Assembly: GCF_006715485.1 (NCBI RefSeq)
Contig: NZ_VFNH01000001.1
Span: forward strand, 1,116,001-1,180,000
From: Herbaspirillum sp. SJZ107
GTDB lineage: Bacteria > Pseudomonadota > Gammaproteobacteria > Burkholderiales > Burkholderiaceae_D
Reading direction: 5' to 3'
DNA: 64,000 nt
The notes under the pieces were generated by a model. The model saw only the letters and a list, made by a program, of their open reading frames with translations. It searched no databases and was not told the DNA's origin. Positions within the stretch are counted from its first letter, which is position 1. Every line of letters begins with the position of its first letter. Position numbers and translations under genes: made by a program. Below, piece by piece: positions 1 to 8,388 of this stretch.

Positions 1-24
1 CTGAGCCATTCGTCCTGAAGAAGT

Positions 25-101
25 TGGTGCGGCTGGCAGGAATCGAACCCACGACCCCTTGGTTCGTAGCCAAGTACTCTATCCAGCTGAGCTACAGCCG
101 C
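25..101 (-). tRNA. tRNA-Arg (anticodon ACG), copy 1
   Basis: The reverse complement folds as a standard 77-nt tRNA with the 3' CCA encoded (25-27). The anticodon stem CTTGG/CCAAG encloses loop CTACGAA, so the anticodon is ACG (reads CGU, and CGC/CGA after inosine modification). It is identical to three more copies downstream. The right arm of its terminator hairpin is visible at bases 1-12; the rest lies outside the window. Confidence 0.97.
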
Positions 102-178
102 CCGAGGCCAGCATTATACGCAGTTTTTGCCATTTGGCAAAGGTTAATTCTTGCGCATCATCCGGGGCCTTCGCAAAA

Positions 179-211
179 GAAAAATGGCCCAGAAATCACT
201 TTCTGAGCCAT
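179..211 (-). terminator. Intrinsic terminator of tRNA-Arg copy 2
   Basis: On the minus strand a 12-bp stem (arms 200-211 and 184-195, one G.U pair) with a 4-nt loop is followed by a T run. It lies about 16 nt beyond the CCA end of tRNA copy 2. Confidence 0.85.
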
Positions 212-226
212 TCGTCCTGAAGAAGT

Positions 227-303
227 TGGTGCGGCTGGCAGGAATCGAACCCACGACCCCTTGGTTCGTAGCCAAGTACTCTATCCAGCTGAGCTACAGC
301 CGC
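227..303 (-). tRNA. tRNA-Arg (anticodon ACG), copy 2
   Basis: This copy has the same 77-nt sequence as the gene at 25-101, including the encoded CCA and the ACG anticodon. The short flank just upstream of the 5' end (cccgaggc) is also shared with copies 1 and 3, which points to duplication of a tRNA plus terminator unit. Confidence 0.97.
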
Positions 304-494
304 CCGAGGCACGCATTATAGCAGCGGACACCGTGATCGCAAAGTCTATGTTGTGTGGCAATGAGCAGGGTGCCCATGCGGATCGGCTGGCGCTTGCGTT
401 GCCGCAGTGACCATCGCGCGCCCCTATGTCGAAATGAAGCTTGCGCCCTCAGCAGTGTGGGCACATCGAATATTTCCTTTGGACAGGTGATCGC

Positions 495-1514
495 ATGATC
501 TGGCTCGATGCCGCACGCGTGGTTTCCATTCTCGCCGTCGTGTTCCTGCATGTCGCGGCCACGGTCGTCACCGGCCGCGACATCGGCAGCCCGGACTGGT
601 GGTACGGTAACGTCTACGATTCGCTGGTGCGCTGGTGCGTGCCCGTATTCATCATGATCAGCGGAGCGCTGCTGCTCGGCAGCGGCAAGCGCGAGAGCGT
701 CGGCGCCTTCTACCGCAAGCGCATGACGCGCATCTTCGTGCCGCTCGTGGTCTGGACCATCGTCTTCCTGTTCTGGCAGGGCGAGCAGGCGACGTTTTCG
801 CTGGCCGATCTCAGCCTGGGGGCGGTGGCGCGCCGCATCGCCAGCGGCAAGCCGCACTACCACATGTGGTTCTTGTTCATGATCGTCAGCCTGTACCTGT
901 TCACGCCCTTCATCCGCATCCTGGTGCGCCATGCCACGCGCGCCGAGTTGTGGCTGCTGGTGGCACTGCTGTTCGGCGTCGCCGCGCTGCACGAGGTGTT
1001 CGACATGTTCTTCGGGCGCGGCGTCAGCCTGTTCGTGTTCTGGTTCCTGTCCTACCTGCCGTATTTCCTGTGCGGCCACCTGATCGCCACCAGCGACCGG
1101 GCGATGTCGACACGCCTGCTGCTGACGGTGTTCGGCGCGTCGGTACTGCTCACCGCGCTCGGCTGCTACCTGCTGGCCGGCGCGCGCGGCATCGAGGATG
1201 GGCTGTATTTCTATGGTTACCTGAGCATCACCGTGATTCCGATGTCGGTCAGCCTGATGTGGATGTTCCGGATGCGCAGTTTCGATGCCGTCCCGGATGC
1301 GGTCGGCACCACCTTCCGGCGCCTGTCCGAGCTGACCCTCGGGGTCTACCTGATCCATCCGGTGATCCTGGAATCGTTCCGGCGCTTTGCCTTCCGCCAG
1401 GAAGAGGTGTATCCGCTGCTGTCGGTGCCGCTGGTGGCACTGCTGGTATTCGGCGCGTCGCTGCTGTGCGCCTTCGTGCTGTACCGGATCCCGTATCTGA
1501 AACGGGCGATCTGA
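495..1514 (+). CDS. Acyltransferase family 3 (OafA/WecH-like) integral membrane protein
   Basis: This 339-residue hydrophobic protein has the acyltransferase-3 layout. Its N-terminus reads MIWLDAARVVSILAVVFLHV, with the family's D-A-x-R and an H at the end of the first membrane helix, followed by about ten membrane segments. Such proteins O- or N-acetylate cell-envelope glycans at the inner membrane; the substrate here is unknown. The ATG at 495 is chosen because AGGTGA sits 5 nt upstream, whereas the ATG at 441 has no ribosome site. It is the only protein gene inside the tRNA-Arg array and is transcribed against the tRNAs. Confidence 0.8.
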   Translation: MIWLDAARVVSILAVVFLHVAATVVTGRDIGSPDWWYGNVYDSLVRWCVPVFIMISGALLLGSGKRESVGAFYRKRMTRIFVPLVVWTIVFLFWQGEQATFSLADLSLGAVARRIASGKPHYHMWFLFMIVSLYLFTPFIRILVRHATRAELWLLVALLFGVAALHEVFDMFFGRGVSLFVFWFLSYLPYFLCGHLIATSDRAMSTRLLLTVFGASVLLTALGCYLLAGARGIEDGLYFYGYLSITVIPMSVSLMWMFRMRSFDAVPDAVGTTFRRLSELTLGVYLIHPVILESFRRFAFRQEEVYPLLSVPLVALLVFGASLLCAFVLYRIPYLKRAI

Positions 1515-1532
1515 AGAGGGTAGGGCGGAAAA

Positions 1533-1565
1533 GAAAAATGGCCCAGAGCTTTCGCTCTGAGCCAT
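1533..1565 (-). terminator. Intrinsic terminator of tRNA-Arg copy 3
   Basis: On the minus strand a 12-bp stem (arms 1554-1565 and 1538-1549) is closed by a GAAA tetraloop and followed by a T run. It also lies just beyond the acyltransferase stop on the other strand. The upper stem differs from the other copies by paired changes that keep the helix. Confidence 0.88.
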
Positions 1566-1580
1566 TCATCCTGAAGAAGT

Positions 1581-1657
1581 TGGTGCGGCTGGCAGGAATC
1601 GAACCCACGACCCCTTGGTTCGTAGCCAAGTACTCTATCCAGCTGAGCTACAGCCGC
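1581..1657 (-). tRNA. tRNA-Arg (anticodon ACG), copy 3
   Basis: This is a 77-nt tRNA with encoded CCA and ACG anticodon, identical to the other copies. In transcription order it is the second unit of the array and the last one before the inserted acyltransferase gene. Confidence 0.97.
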
Positions 1658-1729
1658 CCGAGGCACGCATTATAGCAGCGGTTTCCGGATTGGCAAAGTG
1701 CACATCGAAGCGCTCCCCAGCGCGCCAAA

Positions 1730-1762
1730 GAAAAATGGCCCAAAGATTTCTCTTTGAGCCAT
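1730..1762 (-). terminator. Intrinsic terminator of tRNA-Arg copy 4
   Basis: The minus-strand stem has arms 1751-1762 and 1735-1746, a GAAA loop and a T run. Its upper stem sequence differs from those at 184-211 and 1538-1565, but pairing is retained. Confidence 0.87.
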
Positions 1763-1776
1763 TCTTCATGAAGAAG

Positions 1777-1853
1777 TGGTGCGGCTGGCAGGAATCGAAC
1801 CCACGACCCCTTGGTTCGTAGCCAAGTACTCTATCCAGCTGAGCTACAGCCGC
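1777..1853 (-). tRNA. tRNA-Arg (anticodon ACG), copy 4
   Basis: This is a 77-nt tRNA identical to the other three, with encoded CCA. It is the first of the array in transcription order. Its 5' flank (cccgaaaag) differs from those of copies 1-3, so it probably marks the edge of the duplicated block. Confidence 0.97.
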
Positions 1854-1960
1854 CCGAAAAGAATTATAGCAGTGGCATCCGGAATGCGAAAGTCTTAATT
1901 TTACTCAACAATTTCGAGGGTTCTGCTAGATTAGTGCCTGGTCCTCCGCAGCCCTCATTT

Positions 1961-4900
1961 ATGCTCCGCCCGAATCCCCGTATCGTCAGGCGCCTCGTGG
2001 CCGCCGTGCTCGCCTTCCACCTGACTGCGCTGGCCTGGGCCGGCGCCGCGCGCAGCCTGGATTTCCAGCACGTCGGCCTGGAAGACGGCTTGCCGCAGGA
2101 ATCGGTGCTGACCATCGTGCAGGACCATACCGGCTTCATGTGGTTCGGTACCCAGGCCGGGCTGGCGCGCTTCGACGGCTACCGCCACCGCGTGTTCCTC
2201 AGCGACCCGGCCGATCCGGCCGGCCTGCCCGACAATTACGTGCACGCATCCTACGAAGACGGCGCCGGGCGGCTGTGGTTCGGTACGCGCGGCGGTCTGG
2301 TGCGCTTCGACGCGGCGCGCCAGCGCTTCGTGCGTGAAAACCTGTCCGGCGCCGACGAGCGGGACGGGCGCAACAGTGCGGTTACCGCCATCATCGGCGA
2401 CGGCAAGGCCGGCCTGTGGGTGGCCACGGTCGACGGCCTGGCGCACCTCGACGGCAGCGGCGGCGTGCGGGTCTACCGCCACGATGCGCGCGACGACGGC
2501 AGCCTGCGCGACGACCGCGTGGCCGCGCTGGCGCTGGACGGGCGCGGCGGGCTGTGGGTCGGCACCGGCGTCGGACTGGACTACCTGGCCGCAGGTGCCG
2601 GCCGCTTCGTCCATTACGACATCGACGGACTGCGCCGCGGCGGCAGCGCCCAGCCCGCCGACCCGCGCTACAACAGCATCATGGCCCTGTCGATGGGACC
2701 GGACAACACGCTCTGGATCGGCACCGCGGCCGGCCTCGAAGCCTGGCGCCTGGGCGACGGCAAGGGTACGGCGGCGATCGGGCGCCACCGCTTCGGCGCG
2801 GACGAAGGCATCGGCGACCTGCGCATCAACCTGATCTATCCGGACCGGCGCGGCAACCTGTGGGTCGGTACCGAACTGGAGGGCCTGAAATGGCGCGATC
2901 CGTCGAACGGACGCTTCGTCGGCTACGCCAACCACCCGCTCGACCGCCATACGCTGTCGGACAACCAGGTACGCGCGGTCCGGGTCGACCGCACCGGCAC
3001 CTTGTGGGTCGGGACCCTGGCCGGCGGCGTCAACCGGGCCGACCTGGCCAGCGGCGGCTTCAGGCGCTTCGACTTCGCGCCCGGCCAGTTGCCCGAACCG
3101 GGCAGCCGCAAGATCCGCGCGATCGCAGTGGATCCGGATGGCCGCCTGTGGATGGGCACCAGCGGTGCCGGCCTGATGTACGTGGCGCCGTCCGGCGGCC
3201 GGGTCGAACGGCTGCGCCACCATCCCGGGCGCCCTGGCAGCCTGCCCGACGACATGGTGGCGGTGCTGCTGCTCGCGCATGGCAGGCTGTGGGTCGGCGG
3301 GCCGAACGGCCTGGCCTGGCGCGAGGCCGGCGCCGGCGCCGCCGACCGCTTCACCCGGGTGGCACTGGGCAGCGAGGCCGGGTCCAGCCATGTGCAAGCG
3401 CTGATGGAGGACCGTGCGGGCGCGCTCTGGGCCGTGACCCGCGGCGGCCTGTTCATGCTCGATCGCGACGGCCAGGTGCGCCGCGCGTGGCGCCACGATC
3501 CGCGCGACCCCGGCAGCCTCGGCGAAAACTACGGCTATGCGGTGCTCGAAGACCGCAGCGGCGCGATCTGGGTCGGCACCGAGAACGGCCTCGACCGCCT
3601 CGACCGCGCCAGCGGCACGTTTACCCATTTCCGCAGCGATCCGCGCGACCCGGCCAGCCTGCGCCACAACCGTGTCTACACCCTGTTCGAGAGCCGGCGC
3701 GGCGAGGTCTGGGTCGGCACCGCGGGCGGCCTGCACCGCATCGAGCACGGCCCCGGCGGCGCCGTGCGTTTCCGCCTGTTCCCGGTGGCCGGCGCGCGCG
3801 GGCAGGTGCCGATCGGCGCGGTGCTGGAAGATGCGCGCGGCCTGCTGTGGGTCAGCAGCACCGCGGGCCTGAGCCGGCTCGATCCGGCCAGCGGCCGCTT
3901 CAAGACCTACGGCACGCGCGACGGCCTGATCGATGGCTCGTACTTCATCGGCGCGGCCGCGCGCGGCCCCGACGGCATGCTGCACTTCGGCGGCATGAAC
4001 GGCATGACCTCGTTCCAGCCGGAACAGATCCGCGACAATCCCTACCCGCCGGCGGTGGCGATCACCGATTTCCAGGTGGCCAGCCAGTCGCGCCCCGTGC
4101 AGGCGGCGATGGCGCTCGACTACGGCGACGCGGTATTCACGCTGGAATTCGCGGCGCTGCACTATGCCGACCCGTCGGCCAACCGCTATGCCTACCGCCT
4201 GCGCGGCTTCGACCGCGGCTGGACCGAGACCGGCGCCGGCAAGCGCTTTGCCACCTACACCAACCTCGACCCGGGACATTACGTGTTCGAGGTCCGTGCC
4301 GCCAACAAGGATGGTGTGTGGAGCGCACAGCCGGCCAGCGTGGCCATCACGATCGCGACGCCGTTCTGGATGAGCTGGTGGTTCCGCCTGGGTGGCGCGC
4401 TGCTGGTGCTGGGCAGCGCGTTCGCGCTGTACCGCCTGCGCATCCGCGTGCTGGTGCTGCAGACCGCGCGCCTGGAGCACCAGGTCGGCCTGCGCACCGC
4501 CGAACTGGTGCTGCAAAAGGAAAGCGCCGAGCGGCGCAAGCAGGAAGCCGAGATGCAGAAAGAGGCGGCCGAGGATGCCTACCGCCAGTTGAAGGCGACC
4601 CAGGCCCAGCTGGCCGCCCGCGAAAAGCTGGCCTCGCTCGGCTCGCTGGTCGCCGGCGTGGCGCACGAACTGAACACCCCGATCGGCAACAGCCTGCTGA
4701 TGGCCAGCACGCTGCAGGACAAGACCGAGTCGCTGGCCACGCGCTTCGGCCGCAACGACTTGAAGCGCTCCGACCTCGAAGGCTGGATCGCCGCCGCGCG
4801 CGAGGCGAGCGCCCTGATCGTGCGCAGTCTGCATGCCGCCGCCGACCTGGTAAACAGCTTCCGGCAGGTCTCGGTCGACCAGGCCAGCACCCAGCGCCGC

Positions 4901-5377
4901 CGCTTCGACCTGGCCCGGGCCTGCCACGAGATCCTGGCGACGATGATGAACCAGGTGCGGCGCGCCGGCCATACGCTCGAGGTGCAGGTCGACCCCGGGA
5001 TCGACATGGACAGCTATCCGGGACCGCTGGGGCAGGTGCTGATCAACTTCGTCAACAACGCGCTGCTGCATGCCTTCGACGGGCGCGGCGGACGCATGAT
5101 CCTGAGTGCGCAGCGCATCGACGAGGAACGCGTGCGCATCGTGTTCCGCGACGACGGCCGCGGCATTCCGCCCGAGCACCTGGCGCGCATCTTCGACCCC
5201 TTCTTCACCACGCGCATGGGGCAGGGCGGGACCGGGCTGGGGCTGAATATTGCCTACAACATCGTGACGACGCTGCTGGGCGGGACGATCCGGGTCGACA
5301 GCGTGGTGGGAGAAGGGACCGTGTTCACGCTCGATCTGCCGTTACGGGCGGTCGAAATGGTGCCGGAAACGATGTGA
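1961..5377 (+). CDS. Two-component-regulator-propeller sensor histidine kinase
   Basis: This 1138-residue hybrid-type sensor starts with a signal peptide (about residues 1-30). A large periplasmic region follows, built of repeated propeller blades recognisable by W-[VIF]-G-T motifs (for example LWVGT, IWVGT) and ending in a Y_Y_Y-like domain. Next come one membrane helix near residue 810, a coiled coil, and the kinase core. The H-box GVAHELNTP carries the phospho-acceptor H902; the N-box NFVNNALLHAF and G-boxes DDGRGIPP and GTGLGL are intact. Unlike the well-known Bacteroides hybrids it has no receiver or AraC domain, so it must signal to a separate regulator, and none is adjacent. The ligand is probably extracellular but is not evident. 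The ATG at 1961 lacks a clear ribosome site. Confidence 0.88.
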   Translation: MLRPNPRIVRRLVAAVLAFHLTALAWAGAARSLDFQHVGLEDGLPQESVLTIVQDHTGFMWFGTQAGLARFDGYRHRVFLSDPADPAGLPDNYVHASYEDGAGRLWFGTRGGLVRFDAARQRFVRENLSGADERDGRNSAVTAIIGDGKAGLWVATVDGLAHLDGSGGVRVYRHDARDDGSLRDDRVAALALDGRGGLWVGTGVGLDYLAAGAGRFVHYDIDGLRRGGSAQPADPRYNSIMALSMGPDNTLWIGTAAGLEAWRLGDGKGTAAIGRHRFGADEGIGDLRINLIYPDRRGNLWVGTELEGLKWRDPSNGRFVGYANHPLDRHTLSDNQVRAVRVDRTGTLWVGTLAGGVNRADLASGGFRRFDFAPGQLPEPGSRKIRAIAVDPDGRLWMGTSGAGLMYVAPSGGRVERLRHHPGRPGSLPDDMVAVLLLAHGRLWVGGPNGLAWREAGAGAADRFTRVALGSEAGSSHVQALMEDRAGALWAVTRGGLFMLDRDGQVRRAWRHDPRDPGSLGENYGYAVLEDRSGAIWVGTENGLDRLDRASGTFTHFRSDPRDPASLRHNRVYTLFESRRGEVWVGTAGGLHRIEHGPGGAVRFRLFPVAGARGQVPIGAVLEDARGLLWVSSTAGLSRLDPASGRFKTYGTRDGLIDGSYFIGAAARGPDGMLHFGGMNGMTSFQPEQIRDNPYPPAVAITDFQVASQSRPVQAAMALDYGDAVFTLEFAALHYADPSANRYAYRLRGFDRGWTETGAGKRFATYTNLDPGHYVFEVRAANKDGVWSAQPASVAITIATPFWMSWWFRLGGALLVLGSAFALYRLRIRVLVLQTARLEHQVGLRTAELVLQKESAERRKQEAEMQKEAAEDAYRQLKATQAQLAAREKLASLGSLVAGVAHELNTPIGNSLLMASTLQDKTESLATRFGRNDLKRSDLEGWIAAAREASALIVRSLHAAADLVNSFRQVSVDQASTQRRRFDLARACHEILATMMNQVRRAGHTLEVQVDPGIDMDSYPGPLGQVLINFVNNALLHAFDGRGGRMILSAQRIDEERVRIVFRDDGRGIPPEHLARIFDPFFTTRMGQGGTGLGLNIAYNIVTTLLGGTIRVDSVVGEGTVFTLDLPLRAVEMVPETM

Positions 5378-5419
5378 TTCGTTTGCGCGACTGCGCGACG
5401 CGTTCAACCAGCGCCTGAA

Positions 5420-6391
5420 TCAACCGACCACGTTCTTCGGCGTCCCCGCCACCCAGGCCTCGATATTATCGACCAGCATGTCCGCCAGCGTCTGCATCGC
5501 GCCGCCCGAGGCCCACGCCACGTGTGGCGTCAGCACGAAGTTCGGCAGGCGCAGCGCCAGCAGCGGATTCTCGGGCACCGGCGGTTCCTTGCTCAGCACG
5601 TCGAAGCCGGCGCCGGCAATCACGCCGTCCGTCAGCGCCTCGGCCAGCGCCGCCTCGTCCACCAGCCCGCCGCGTGCGGTGTTGATCAGGATGCTGCTCT
5701 TCTTCATCGACGCCAGTTCGCGCGCACCGATCATGTTGCGGGTCTGTTCGTTCAGCGGGAGGTGCAGGCTGACCACGTCGGAGGTCGCCAGCAGCTCGGG
5801 CAGCGGCAACGCAAGCACGTCGCCATCCGTGACCGGCGAACGCGAGGCCACCGCGATCTCCATCCCGAACGCGCGTCCGATCTGGGCCACGCGCCGGCCC
5901 AGCGCGCCGTAGCCGACGATGCCGAGGCGGCTGCCGGCCAGGTCGCCGATCGGGTGGTCCAGCAGGCAGAAGCGTGTCGAGCGTTCCCATTTGCCGGCTT
6001 CGACGTCGGCCGCATAGGCGCGCAGGTTGCGGCGCACCGCCAGCATCAGCGCGAAGCAGTGTTCCGGCACCGAGACCACCGAGTAATCGCGGATGTTCGC
6101 CACCACGATGCCGCGCTCGCGGCAGGCAGCCAGGTCGACGTTGTCGGTGCCGGTGGCGGCCACCGCGATCATCTTCAGGTCGGGCAGTTGGGCCAGCTCG
6201 GGCGCGCGTAGCGGAACCTTGTTGGTGATGGCGATGGTGGCGCCGCGCAGGCGCTCGACGACGTCGTGCGGCGCGGTGGCGGCGTGGTCCTGCCACTCGT
6301 GCTCGAAGGCGGGACGGCGGACATTCGCGAGCAGGCTGTCGCGGTCGAGGAACACAATGCGATGAGCGATACGATGAGCAGTCTGAGGCAT
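5420..6391 (-). CDS. D-2-hydroxyacid dehydrogenase (glycerate/hydroxypyruvate type)
   Basis: This 323-residue NAD(P)-dependent dehydrogenase interconverts a 2-oxoacid and a D-2-hydroxyacid in the cytoplasm. The Rossmann motif GIVGYGALGRRVAQIGRAFG is clear. The catalytic Arg lies in INTARGGLVDEAAL, the Glu in the following region, and the His in TPHVAWAS. The sequence resembles glycerate dehydrogenase/hydroxypyruvate reductase more than lactate dehydrogenase, but substrate cannot be fixed from sequence. It converges on the sensor kinase, with stops 43 bp apart, and appears monocistronic. Confidence 0.88.
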   Translation of the reverse strand: MPQTAHRIAHRIVFLDRDSLLANVRRPAFEHEWQDHAATAPHDVVERLRGATIAITNKVPLRAPELAQLPDLKMIAVAATGTDNVDLAACRERGIVVANIRDYSVVSVPEHCFALMLAVRRNLRAYAADVEAGKWERSTRFCLLDHPIGDLAGSRLGIVGYGALGRRVAQIGRAFGMEIAVASRSPVTDGDVLALPLPELLATSDVVSLHLPLNEQTRNMIGARELASMKKSSILINTARGGLVDEAALAEALTDGVIAGAGFDVLSKEPPVPENPLLALRLPNFVLTPHVAWASGGAMQTLADMLVDNIEAWVAGTPKNVVG

Positions 6392-6450
6392 GGGCGGATC
6401 CCGGAACGTGGAACCCCCATTGTAAAGTGAAACTAAAGTGAAACGGCCGG

Positions 6451-6487
6451 ACGAAAAAAAGACAGGGCGAACCCTGTCTTTTCGAAG
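6451..6487 (-). terminator. Intrinsic terminator of the Ala/Lys-rich protein gene
   Basis: AAAGACAGGG and CCCTGTCTTT pair perfectly around a 4-nt loop and are followed on the minus strand by a run of T. It lies 25 nt beyond the stop of the gene at 6512-6862. Confidence 0.9.
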
Positions 6488-6511
6488 ATGGAGGGGCTTG
6501 AGCCGCTGGGC

Positions 6512-6862
6512 TTATTTGCTTGCTGCCATGTCGGCTTTCTGGTCTGCGTGCGCTGCGGTCTTGTCGGCCGCAGCGTCGGCTTTGGCCTTTTCGGCCTTCT
6601 TGTGGGCTTTGGCCTTGGTCTTGGCGGCGTCGGCTTTTTCAGCGGCGACGTCGGCATTGGCTTCGGCGGCTTTCTTCTCTACCTTGGCATCGGCTTTGGC
6701 GGCCTTCTTGGCTTCCTTGGCTTCGGCCTTGGCGACATCCTTGTCGGCCTTGACGTCCGCTTTGGCTGCTTGCGTCGTCGTCGGCGCGGTGGCGGTCGAC
6801 TGGGCGGCAAAGGCCGAGGTAGCGAACAGGCCTGCGATCAGGGTAGCGACGATCTTGCTCAT
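6512..6862 (-). CDS. Ala/Lys/Asp-rich exported low-complexity protein
   Basis: This 116-residue protein has a signal peptide (MSKIVATLIAGLFATSAFAA, cleavage after AFA expected). The mature chain is made almost only of A, K, D and E in repeats such as KAEAKEAKKA and KADAAADK, which should form a highly charged helical or disordered rod. I recognise no enzymatic domain. It resembles histone-H1-like or spacer-type repeat proteins in composition, but the signal peptide argues for the periplasm or cell surface. The ATG at 6862 is preceded by GAAGGA, and a strong terminator follows the stop, so this is a self-contained unit. Confidence 0.75.
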   Translation of the reverse strand: MSKIVATLIAGLFATSAFAAQSTATAPTTTQAAKADVKADKDVAKAEAKEAKKAAKADAKVEKKAAEANADVAAEKADAAKTKAKAHKKAEKAKADAAADKTAAHADQKADMAASK

Positions 6863-6985
6863 GGCGATGTATCCTTCAGGTATTGTTGAAGTAATGGGAC
6901 GATTCCCGTGCTGCTGGTCAAGAAACGCCGCCGCTTCAGGGCCGGTTGACACGATTACATACGCTTACAACTGGCCGCCTGAAAA

Positions 6986-8260
6986 TCATTTCGCCGCCGC
7001 GCCCGCCTTTGTCTCTATCTTTGCACCGACCAGCTGCGCCACCGCCGCCAGCGTCGTCTGCGCCGCGTTCAGCCCGAGCAGGAAGTCCTCGTCGGTGTAG
7101 TTCGCGAACAGGTCGGTCGGCTGGTGCCAGTGCGGATTCCAGCCGGCGCCGATCTGCATGCCGCGCTCGTTCTCGCGCAGCGAAATCGAGGGCACCAGGT
7201 CCATGAACGGCGTCGAATCGGTATTCGTCATGTGCTGACCGACCGCGGCCGGATAGTGCGACGCGTATTTTTCGTTGGCCGCGCGGAAGTGCCAGGCCAG
7301 CTTTTGCGCGGCTTCGGCCTGCTTCGCCGTCGCCTGGAACTCGATGTTGACGTCGGCTTCGCGCCGCTGCGCCGCTGCCGGCACCGCCAGCGGCTGGCCC
7401 TTGGCGTCGAGTACCGGCTTGCCGGCCGCGTCCAGCTTCGGCAGCGGCATGCCGTGGTCGAACATCATCATGTCGTGCTGGATCATGCCCAGCCAGCGCG
7501 GTTCCGGATAGCGCCCCGAACCCTTTGGCGATTCGATGCCCTGCAGGCCCTTGCGCTGCTCGACGTAGGCGGCCGCGCCGTTCAGGCCTGTTTCCTCGTT
7601 GTTCCACAGCGCAAAGCGGATCGTGCGTTCGGTACTCACGCCGGGCGCGTTCAGGATGCGCGCCAGCTCCATCACCAGTGCCGTGCCGGAACCGTCGTCG
7701 TTGGCGCCTTCGCCGAAGCCGAGGCCATCCATGTGGGCGGCGACGATGTACATCTCGTCGGGACGGCTGGTGCCGACCTTGGTGCAGTAAACCTCTTCGC
7801 GCGGCCCGCCCTTGGGGTCCGGCTGCTCGGCGTTGAGCGCCCGCAGGCGGGCGTCGGGCTGCAGCTGGGGATCGGTGTTGACGCCGATCGGGCCGCGCGT
7901 GCCGAACAGGGTGCTGCCGCCCTGGCCGGACGGGCCGGCGCGGCCGCCGCCGGTGGGCGCGGGACGGGACCGCGGCAGCGGTTTGTATTCGTAGTGGATG
8001 CGCTCGGTGGCGCAGCCGTAGGATTTCAGCTGGGCTTCGATCCAGTCGATCGCCTTGCGGTTGCGCTCGGTGCCTTGCTGGCGGTCGCCGAAGCGGGTCA
8101 GTTCCTTGATCGTGGCCTTGTAGCGCTGCAGGTCGAGCTGGCCGACCAGGCTGGCGACCGGGTCGCCGGCGGATGCCGCGTCCTGGGCAAACGCGGGGGC
8201 CAGTGTGAAGGCGAGCGTGAGGGGAAGCGCGAAGGCGAGGGCGGGGCGGATGGATTTCAC
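6986..8260 (-). CDS. M28-family zinc aminopeptidase, exported
   Basis: This 424-residue protein has a signal peptide ending in APAFA and an M28 metallopeptidase fold. Zinc ligands expected for the family are visible: the H-x-D in VAAHMDGLG, the bridging Asp in GANDDGSG, the catalytic Glu pair in NNEETGLNG, and a later Asp/His in NTDSTPF. It should hydrolyse N-terminal residues from peptides in the periplasm or outside the cell. It is divergent from a second M28 peptidase with 128 bp between starts, so the pair may share regulation. Confidence 0.88.
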   Translation of the reverse strand: MKSIRPALAFALPLTLAFTLAPAFAQDAASAGDPVASLVGQLDLQRYKATIKELTRFGDRQQGTERNRKAIDWIEAQLKSYGCATERIHYEYKPLPRSRPAPTGGGRAGPSGQGGSTLFGTRGPIGVNTDPQLQPDARLRALNAEQPDPKGGPREEVYCTKVGTSRPDEMYIVAAHMDGLGFGEGANDDGSGTALVMELARILNAPGVSTERTIRFALWNNEETGLNGAAAYVEQRKGLQGIESPKGSGRYPEPRWLGMIQHDMMMFDHGMPLPKLDAAGKPVLDAKGQPLAVPAAAQRREADVNIEFQATAKQAEAAQKLAWHFRAANEKYASHYPAAVGQHMTNTDSTPFMDLVPSISLRENERGMQIGAGWNPHWHQPTDLFANYTDEDFLLGLNAAQTTLAAVAQLVGAKIETKAGAAAK

Positions 8261-8327
8261 AAAACCTCTTGTCGGAGTGATGGGCAGGCCCTCTCAATAT
8301 AGAGGAGTTTTCATGCACGTTGACTAT

Positions 8328-8356
8328 TTGACAGCAGAAATATTTTTAACCATACT
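8328..8356 (+). promoter_or_regulatory. Sigma-70-type promoter for the M28 peptidase gene
   Basis: A perfect -35 TTGACA (8328-8333) is followed after 17 nt by CATACT (8351-8356). A start of transcription near 8363 leaves a leader of about 26 nt before the GTG at 8389. The stretch is clearly AT-rich against its surroundings. Confidence 0.7.
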
Positions 8357-8388
8357 CAGGTGAAATATTTTTTACCGAAGAGATCGCC

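Noticed and set aside
1..1860. Integrative element at the tRNA-Arg genes
   Set aside because: tRNA genes are common attachment sites, but no integrase and no partial tRNA repeats are present; all four copies are full-length and functional-looking.
1955..5179. 1074-codon minus-strand frame opposite the propeller kinase
   Set aside because: It has low-complexity antisense composition and no motif or start signal, while the plus-strand protein has clear domain structure.
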